NCBI GenBank assembly: GCA_900544305.1 | Contig: UQUV01000022.1 | Span: 1-48,853 of the forward strand | Direction of reading: 5' to 3' | Length of the DNA: 48,853 nt | From: an uncultured Porphyromonadaceae bacterium | GTDB lineage: Bacteria; Bacteroidota; Bacteroidia; Bacteroidales; Muribaculaceae | Shown here: positions 43,704 through 48,853 of the stretch, one piece after another | Layout of the letters: each line of letters starts with the position of its first letter | Numbering within the stretch: position 1 is the first letter of the stretch | Notes under the pieces: generated by a model | What the model was told of the DNA's origin: nothing | Database searches by the model: none | The model's input: only the letters and a program-made list of their open reading frames with translations | Position numbers and translations under genes: made by a program

Positions 43704-45044
43704 ATGGCACAGAACAGGAAACGGGCATTCGAGGGGCTTTACGCCCAGCTGGAAGAGACGGACGGCCATACCGTCCTCTTTTCAGCCAGGGGCGAGCCCT
43801 CGGTCATATTCGAGATGGCCAACCCCGTGCAGCAGCTATGCACGGACGCGGAACAGTACCTGCGCTTTCAGGACGTGCTCTCCAACCTCGTGCAGACACT
43901 CGGTGAGGGTTACGCCCTGCAGAAGCAGGACATCTTCTGCCGACAGGCCTACCACCACGACGTGCCGGAGGATGCGGAGTTCCTGACGCGGAGCTACTTC
44001 CGCTACTTCGAGGGAAGGGAGTTCACCGAGATACGCACCTACCTCGTCATCACACAAGAGGCGCAGCGCAGCCAGTTCGTGCAGTACGACCCGAAGAAGT
44101 GGGCGGAGTTCCATTCCAAGGTGGCCAAGGCGGAGGACATCCTGAGCGAAAGGCACATCCGCCACAGAAGACTGTCCAAGGACGAAGTGGACGAATACTG
44201 CCACCGCTTCATGGCCTTCCGCTTCCGCCACGGCCCGTTCTCCATGACCAACTTCAAGGCTTCGGACGAGTACCTGAAGGTGGGCGGCCGCGTGGTGCGC
44301 TCCTATCCGCTGGTGGACATCGACGAGATAAACCTGCCCTCACGCATCAGGCCCTACACGCAGGCCAGCGTAAACGGCTACGGCATCGCCACCGACCTGT
44401 TCTCGTTCCTGACAAGCGTCCCCCATGCGGACTGCGTGGTGTACAACCAGGTGGTGCAGATACCCGGCCAGCGCAAGCTGCTCCGCAAGCTCCAGGCCAA
44501 GGCCAAGCGTCACGGCTCCATGCCCGATCCGAGCAACCGGATAGCCAAGGCCGACATCGAGGAGGTCTTGGAAAAGCTTGCCGTGGACAGCTCCCTGCTG
44601 GTCTACGCCAACTTCAACATCCTGGTGAGTTGCCCGGCGGACAAGGTCACCCCGGTCACTTCCTACCTGGAGACCAAGCTGTACGGGTGCGGCATCATGC
44701 CCTCTCGCACGGCCTACAACCAACTGGAGCTGTTCACCGACAGCTTCCCCGGCAACGCCTACGCTTTCAATCCCGACTACGACCTGTTCCTCACCCTGTC
44801 GGACGCCGCCCTGTGCTTCTTCTTCAAGGAGCACCTGAAGGAATCGGAGGACACGCCGCTGACCACATATTACACCGACCGGCAGGGACTACCCGTCTGC
44901 ATCGACATCACCGGCAAGGAGGGCAAGGTGAAGATGACCGACAACGCCAATTTCTTCTGCATCGGGCCTTCGGGAAGCGGTAAGTCGTTTCATATGTATT
45001 CCACATGGAGAAAAACAGGACAAAACGGAAGCAAGCACTTGTAA
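43704..45044 (+). pseudogene. traG: conjugal transfer ATPase TraG (VirB4-like), truncated by insertion
   Basis: The first 431 residues are a normal TraG: an N-terminal VirB4-type domain and then the nucleotide site with Walker A GPSGSGKS at 421-428, followed by FHM. After M431 the frame continues only 15 residues (YSTWRKTGQNGSKHL), which do not resemble the family, and stops. Full-length TraG is about 800 residues, so the Walker B motif and most of the ATPase domain are lost. The break at about 44996 marks the edge of a second mobile element. The 3' half of traG should lie beyond that element, outside the window. Confidence 0.88.
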
Positions 45045-45107
45045 AATTCAGTGTTATAAAAACCTGATTTTCAACTAATATGTTTTAACAGACGAGAATT
45101 TTGGCTA

Positions 45108-45138
45108 TTGGCGTTTAGTCCTCATTGGAGTAATTTTG
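45108..45138 (+). promoter_or_regulatory. promoter at the left of the nested element
   Basis: TTG (45108-45110) and TAATTTTG (45131-45138) are 20 bp apart, a full match to the Bacteroidetes consensus. It probably drives the HTH gene and the integrase. Confidence 0.7.
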
Positions 45139-45189
45139 TACCACAGTTGTACCTCGCAAGAGGGAGCGCACGGTTCGACTTCCTTTCAG

Positions 45190-45220
45190 CAATGTGCAAC
45201 AGCGTTCAACAATGTGCAAC
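45190..45220 (+). repeat. tandem direct repeat CAATGTGCAAC
   Basis: Two exact 11-bp copies (45190-45200 and 45210-45220) are 20 bp apart, about two helical turns. They lie between the promoter and the likely start codon of the HTH gene, fitting a regulator or excisionase binding site. Confidence 0.6.
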
Positions 45221-45232
45221 TTAATTTCTTCG

Positions 45233-46057
45233 ATGATGGACCGTCAAAATGAACACAAATTAACAGGTCAGCCCGACTTCGGTCGGGATATGCCAAACAA
45301 GCCGTTCCTCACCATTGGGGAGGTGGCGGACATACTGCAAGTGAGCAGCCGCACCGTGTATAACCTGATTTACAAGGGTACGCTACGGGCTTGCAGGATT
45401 ACATACCACATCACGCTAATCACCAAGGAGGATTTCTTTCTGATGATTAAGGAAACAACCTACTGCAAGCGGAGCGTTTTACTATTCGCAAAGCAGAGTA
45501 AAAAAACAAAGAAGAAAATGGAAGAAGAAAGACAGGACATAGGAGAAACCAACACTTCCCGACAGGAGGGAAAGAAAAAAGCAAAGGGCAGCCCGGCGAA
45601 ACGGCGGCTCATTCCGGCGGCTAACTACAAGCAGTCCGTGCGTGATACGTTCACGGACAGGGAGAGTGTAGCAGGCGACCTTTACACGATGGCGGAGATA
45701 TGCCAAAAGTTCAATTACACCTACGGGCGTTTCTACAATCTCCGTATGCGCTATTCGATACCCTGCATCAAAGCCAACGCCACCAAGTGCTTTCCGAAAG
45801 CGGAAGTGGACAGGGCTATGGCGGAGGAAGCGGAACGCTTGGGCAACAACCTTTCGGAACATTGGTATTCGTGCTTCGACATCATGCGCCTGTTCGGACT
45901 GGGCAAAACACAGGTGCGCAGGTTCGCCCTCACCCACGGAGTACGGACAAAGCGCATACACGGCAACCGCCTGTACTACTTGAAAGCCGACTGGGATGCG
46001 GCACGGAAGGAAGCCGAGCGGAAAAGCGCAAGCACGAAAGCCAAACGGGAAGAATAA
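45233..46057 (+). CDS. multi-HTH DNA-binding protein of the nested element
   Basis: About 274 residues with three HTH-like segments. An excisionase-type HTH (FLTIGEVADILQVSSRTVYNLI) lies near residue 20. After a long Lys/Glu-rich linker come two more (LYTMAEICQKFNYTYGRFYNLRM; CFDIMRLFGLGKTQVRRFALTHG). I recognise no named family for the whole. The frame is open from a GTG at 45194, with ATGs at 45212 and 45233. The last is used here because it leaves both CAATGTGCAAC repeats untranslated, but the start is uncertain. It precedes the integrase by 33 bp and probably regulates integration or excision. Confidence 0.75.
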   Translation: MMDRQNEHKLTGQPDFGRDMPNKPFLTIGEVADILQVSSRTVYNLIYKGTLRACRITYHITLITKEDFFLMIKETTYCKRSVLLFAKQSKKTKKKMEEERQDIGETNTSRQEGKKKAKGSPAKRRLIPAANYKQSVRDTFTDRESVAGDLYTMAEICQKFNYTYGRFYNLRMRYSIPCIKANATKCFPKAEVDRAMAEEAERLGNNLSEHWYSCFDIMRLFGLGKTQVRRFALTHGVRTKRIHGNRLYYLKADWDAARKEAERKSASTKAKREE

Positions 46058-46090
46058 GATATTTTCAAACATTCAAAATACATTATCCAT

Positions 46091-47197
46091 ATGACGAACA
46101 TTTGTACGAAAGTGACGGTCAGGAAACGACCCATCAAGAACGGACAGTTATCGCTTTATCTGGACTTCTACCCACCTGTCCGGCACCCGAAAACGGGCAG
46201 GCTGACACGGAGGGAGTACCTCGGCATTTATATCTACGCCAATCCGACAGAGAAGTTTGAAGCGGAGTTCAACAAGACCATGCTGCGCAATGCGGAGCTA
46301 ATCAAGTGCAAGCGGACGGAAGCCATCATCAACGAAGAGTTCGGTTTCCTCGACCGTAACAGGGGCAAGGAGAGCTTCTTGGAGTATTTCCGCTCCAAAA
46401 TGGCGGACGATGACAATTTTAGGAACTGGAATGTTGCCTACAAACATTTCGAGAAGTATTGCGGCGGTAGCTGCACCTTTGACGACCTGACGGTGGAATA
46501 CTGCCAGGGCTTCCTTACCTACATGCTGTCGCTCACCACGCACAACCGCACCAAGATGATGGCGTCCACAGCCAACAACAACCTGAACAAGCTGAAATGC
46601 GTACTGCGGCAGGCATACGAGGAAAGGCGCATCAAGGACAATATCGCCACACGGCTGAAACACGCCAAGGAAGCCAATACACGCCGTGAGTTCCTAACAC
46701 TGGAGGAAGTGAAGATGCTTGCCAACACGCCATGCGAGAAGCCTGTTGTAAAGTCGGCGGCTCTTTTCTCCTGCCTTACGGGACTGCGCATCAGCGACAT
46801 CATACGCCTGCAGTGGGAGAACATCATCAGGGGTGCGGACGGCGGTTGGTGTATGCACATCGTCACCAAAAAGACAAGGACGGAAGCCGTCTTGCCGCTG
46901 TCCGATGAAGCCCTCGCACTTTGTGGCGAGCGTTCCACGGGGCAGGTGTTCAAGGGAATGACACAAGCCCTGCTCCCCTTGTACCTCAAGGACTGGATTA
47001 GGTCTGCCGGGATTACGAAGCACATAACCTTTCATTGCTTCCGGCATACCTACGCAACCCTGCAACTTGCCGCAGGGACAGACCTTTACACTATATCAAA
47101 AATGCTTACACATAGCACCGTGGCGACAACGCAGGTCTATGCGGATGTGGTGAACGACCTGAAGCGCAAGGCTTCGGAACAGATAACACTCAAATAA
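46091..47197 (+). CDS. tyrosine-type integrase of the nested element
   Basis: A 368-residue integrase with the complete catalytic set: R233 (GLRISD), H315 and R318 (HCFRHTYAT), H341 and the nucleophile Y350 (TTQVYADV). The N-terminal arm-binding-like domain (about 1-90) begins TNICTKVTVRKRPIKNGQ, and a SAM-like domain covers about 105-205. It differs clearly from the ICE integrase at 36044, which lacks the first arginine. Being intact, it could still move the element and restore traG. Confidence 0.93.
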   Translation: MTNICTKVTVRKRPIKNGQLSLYLDFYPPVRHPKTGRLTRREYLGIYIYANPTEKFEAEFNKTMLRNAELIKCKRTEAIINEEFGFLDRNRGKESFLEYFRSKMADDDNFRNWNVAYKHFEKYCGGSCTFDDLTVEYCQGFLTYMLSLTTHNRTKMMASTANNNLNKLKCVLRQAYEERRIKDNIATRLKHAKEANTRREFLTLEEVKMLANTPCEKPVVKSAALFSCLTGLRISDIIRLQWENIIRGADGGWCMHIVTKKTRTEAVLPLSDEALALCGERSTGQVFKGMTQALLPLYLKDWIRSAGITKHITFHCFRHTYATLQLAAGTDLYTISKMLTHSTVATTQVYADVVNDLKRKASEQITLK

Positions 47198-47231
47198 CCG
47201 GAACAGGACAACCAAAGTAAAAAGATTGAAT

Positions 47232-47627
47232 ATGGGTAACATCACATTTGAACAACTGCCGCAGGCTGTTTCCACCCTGATAGAACGGGTGGAACAGCTT
47301 GCCGGAAAGGTGGACGAGGTGCTGGGCAAGGCGGCAGGAAAAGACACGGGCAAGCGCAATCTGCTTTCCCTTGAAGAAGTCGCCGCCCTGCTCGGCAAAT
47401 CGGCTTCCACCATCTATGCCATGACTTCAGAAAAGCGCATACCGTACCGCAAGCGTGGCAACAGGCTCTACTTCTTCGAGGATGAAGTCATGCAGTGGAT
47501 TGAACAGGGCGGAACATCGGGTACGGGCAGCGAGGAGGATTTCAACAAACGGCTCGAAGCGTTGCGCAGCGGCAAGAAACGCAAGCCGGGCTCTTTACGG
47601 ACGGACAACAAACAACAAGCCTTATGA
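47232..47627 (+). CDS. excisionase-like HTH protein
   Basis: A 131-residue protein. A coiled-coil-like N-terminus (about 5-38) is followed by a MerR/excisionase-type HTH (LLSLEEVAALLGKSASTIYAMTSEKRIPYRKRGNRLYFFEDEVMQWI). Proteins like this next to integrases act as recombination directionality factors. A TTG two codons upstream is possible, but the ATG at 47232 is preferred. Its stop overlaps the next gene by 4 bp. Confidence 0.85.
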   Translation: MGNITFEQLPQAVSTLIERVEQLAGKVDEVLGKAAGKDTGKRNLLSLEEVAALLGKSASTIYAMTSEKRIPYRKRGNRLYFFEDEVMQWIEQGGTSGTGSEEDFNKRLEALRSGKKRKPGSLRTDNKQQAL

Positions 47628-47971
47628 AGACAGAAGATTTGACAGCCGCCATCGCACGGCATGACCCACTTTTAGCTGATGCGGTCGGCAAAATGGTCGG
47701 CTACATTCAAGACAGGTGGGCAGCACCGTACCCATCAAAAGAACAGACGGATGCGGTCAATGCCTACCTCCGTTCCGTCCATGCGGACGGTGACGGCACG
47801 ATGAGCGAGAACAACATCGCCCACCGCAGGATTGCCACGCAGAAGATAACCATCAGTGCCATCCGGGTGCTTGACCATGACCAGCTCGACCGTTTGCAGG
47901 ATGTGCTGAACCACATCGCAGCGGAAAGGGAATACCATATGCCAGAACACGGGTATGGCATGGGCAGGTAG
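47624..47971 (+). CDS. small helical protein, unknown function
   Basis: A 115-residue soluble, mostly helical protein (DLTAAIARHDPLLADAVGKM; LDHDQLDRLQDVLNHIAAE). No family is recognised and no catalytic motif is visible. The start overlaps the stop of the excisionase-like gene (ATGA), so it is translated with it and is very likely real. Confidence 0.65.
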   Translation: MKTEDLTAAIARHDPLLADAVGKMVGYIQDRWAAPYPSKEQTDAVNAYLRSVHADGDGTMSENNIAHRRIATQKITISAIRVLDHDQLDRLQDVLNHIAAEREYHMPEHGYGMGR

Positions 47972-48005
47972 CTGACCAGTGTAACACCTATAAACATCAT
48001 AGACT

Positions 48006-48731
48006 ATGTGCAAGAACGAACAGAGCATATATTACTGCACCATCCTTTCCGCCGGGCAGTGGGATTTCCTTTTGGACGGCAAAGCCGCCATCGACAGGCA
48101 GAAGTGCCTGCACAGGCTGATGACCGCAGCCGTGCGGACAAAGACCGTCCTCCGTATCAAGGGAGTTGAGATTGAGTTGGAGGTGGGACAGGCGGCAGCT
48201 TCCGATGTGGAACTGGCGGAATACATGGGCTGCAACCGAAAGACCATCGGAAAGCTCATCGACAGTTTCAACAGGCTCGGTATGCTGACCACCCGAACCA
48301 ACAACCGTACTTCCGTACACACCCTGCATTTCCTGACAGGGTGGTATGTGGATGGTGTCCTGCTGACCAACCCCCATTATGTCAAGCCTGCGGCAGTCTC
48401 CAAAGGACAGGCAGACGAAGTACGGACACCATACTCTAATGATATGCCGTTGGAGGATAAGTCGTGTACCGTGCCGGACAGTTGCCAATGCTCAAGGCAG
48501 GAAGCGGACAGCATGGCAGGCGGAGCAGCCGCCCTTTCTTCTTCCCTTTGTTCGCCTGTGGTTTCCGACTGTTCGGATGACAGGTCGGATGCGGAGGACG
48601 AAACTGACAATACCCATGCTGGAAGCAACGGCAACAGGCTGCATGGTAATAACCCCGTAGAAAGCACGAAAGAAGCGCAGGATGGCACGATTGGCGGTGC
48701 GGATGATACCGACATAGACGGGAGGGACTGA
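48006..48731 (+). CDS. winged-HTH protein of the nested element, possibly replication or regulation
   Basis: A 241-residue protein. The segment VELAEYMGCNRKTIGKLIDSFNRLGML (about residues 70-96) is a clear HTH, followed by a wing-like stretch. The C-terminal half is Ser/Asp-rich, low in complexity and probably disordered. It resembles helix-turn-helix proteins of Bacteroides mobilizable transposons that sit between the integrase and the mob gene. Its function is not known. A start at 48006 is clear (ATGTGCAAG). Confidence 0.7.
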   Translation: MCKNEQSIYYCTILSAGQWDFLLDGKAAIDRQKCLHRLMTAAVRTKTVLRIKGVEIELEVGQAAASDVELAEYMGCNRKTIGKLIDSFNRLGMLTTRTNNRTSVHTLHFLTGWYVDGVLLTNPHYVKPAAVSKGQADEVRTPYSNDMPLEDKSCTVPDSCQCSRQEADSMAGGAAALSSSLCSPVVSDCSDDRSDAEDETDNTHAGSNGNRLHGNNPVESTKEAQDGTIGGADDTDIDGRD

Positions 48732-48853
48732 CGGGCGCACAGCGCAGGATTTCAGCGGTACTCCGTTGGCGTGGCGTGAATGTATGGGCTTGCCCATGTA
48801 TAGCCCACTATAACTTCTCCGCTGCGCTCCGAAGTTGTGGGCTCTCCCGAGGG
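48732..48853 (+). repeat. two hairpins at the window's edge, candidate oriT of the nested element
   Basis: ATGGGC-TT-GCCCAT (48784-48797) is a perfect short hairpin. A longer one follows: AGCCCAC-tat-AACTTC (48802-48817) pairs with GAAGTT-GTGGGCT (48831-48843), leaving a 3-nt bulge. No T-run follows and no gene is visible. Such structures usually lie just before a mobilization gene, which would be outside the window. Confidence 0.55.

Larger units (their letters stand above)
35697..48853 (+). mobile_element. integrative conjugative element, CTnDOT-like tra type, left part
   Basis: From the 3' end of ppdK to the window's end the sequence holds an integrase, mobilization genes and a tra operon in CTnDOT-like order. 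From about 38.7 kb onward it is clearly richer in GC than the chromosome before it. The left boundary is one of two copies of GCTGCAATAGAG, at 35697 or 35822. The right end is outside the window. A second element interrupts it from about 44997. Confidence 0.85.
44997..48853 (+). mobile_element. nested integrative/mobilizable element inserted in traG
   Basis: The sequence after the traG break has its own promoter, regulators, a complete tyrosine integrase, an excisionase-like gene, a small unknown gene, a winged-HTH protein and an oriT-like hairpin at the window's edge. Codon use shifts away from the tra operon. The right end, and any cargo or mob gene, are outside the window. Confidence 0.8.

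Noticed and set aside
42105..44983. Long frames in other phases through the tra operon
   Set aside because: High GC content leaves few stop codons in all frames. Only the frames with Tra family motifs and coupled spacing were kept.

Overview
The window is a piece of a Bacteroidales chromosome (genus not determined) followed by the left part of an integrative conjugative element (ICE) that itself carries a second, smaller element. The assignment rests on many promoters of the Bacteroidetes form TAnnTTTG(C), A/T-rich leaders without Shine-Dalgarno sites, and typical gene families: a GT3-type glycogen synthase, an alpha-glucan phosphorylase with a DUF3417 N-terminus, a DUF5686 outer-membrane protein, and CTnDOT-type Tra proteins. 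I saw no rRNA, tRNA or CRISPR array.

Chromosome, 1-35.7 kb. A small conserved gene and a LysR regulator face a YeiH-type permease (0.1-2.8 kb). A sugar MFS transporter, glycogen synthase, glycogen phosphorylase and a cytoplasmic GH3 glycosidase form a storage-glucan block (3-11 kb). Then come superoxide dismutase, an LptF/LptG permease with tgt, clpB behind a sequence that matches the sigma-54 consensus, a TerB/DnaJ protein, rsfS-ftsH, fabI and an ECF sigma factor (11-22.6 kb). A minus-strand operon (22.7-28.1 kb) encodes a porin, a PhoB-like regulator, a PhoR-like kinase and a PiT phosphate transporter. Its promoter has no -33 element and instead carries 11-bp-spaced TGTAAC repeats, so it looks like a self-contained phosphate-starvation module. 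A DUF5686 protein, a CYTH protein, rlmD and ppdK complete the chromosome.

ICE, about 35.7-48.85 kb (right end outside the window). It abuts the 3' end of ppdK, whose last 12 coding bases recur 125 bp downstream. Three pairs of CATACRAA repeats precede an integrase. Then follow a non-coding region that probably holds oriT, two mobilization genes (accessory protein and MOB relaxase), and a GC-rich tra operon: traA (ParA), traB, an HTH gene, traD, traE, traF and traG. The mob and tra promoters share a 17-bp box at the same distance from their -7 elements.

Nested element, from about 44,997 to beyond the window. traG stops making sense as TraG directly after its Walker A motif. What follows is a different element with HTH regulators, a tyrosine integrase with all catalytic residues, an excisionase-like protein and a long hairpin at the window's edge that may be its own transfer origin. 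The insertion should disable ICE transfer unless it is excised precisely. No new defence or metabolic system is evident. The most interesting signals are regulatory sites and element boundaries.
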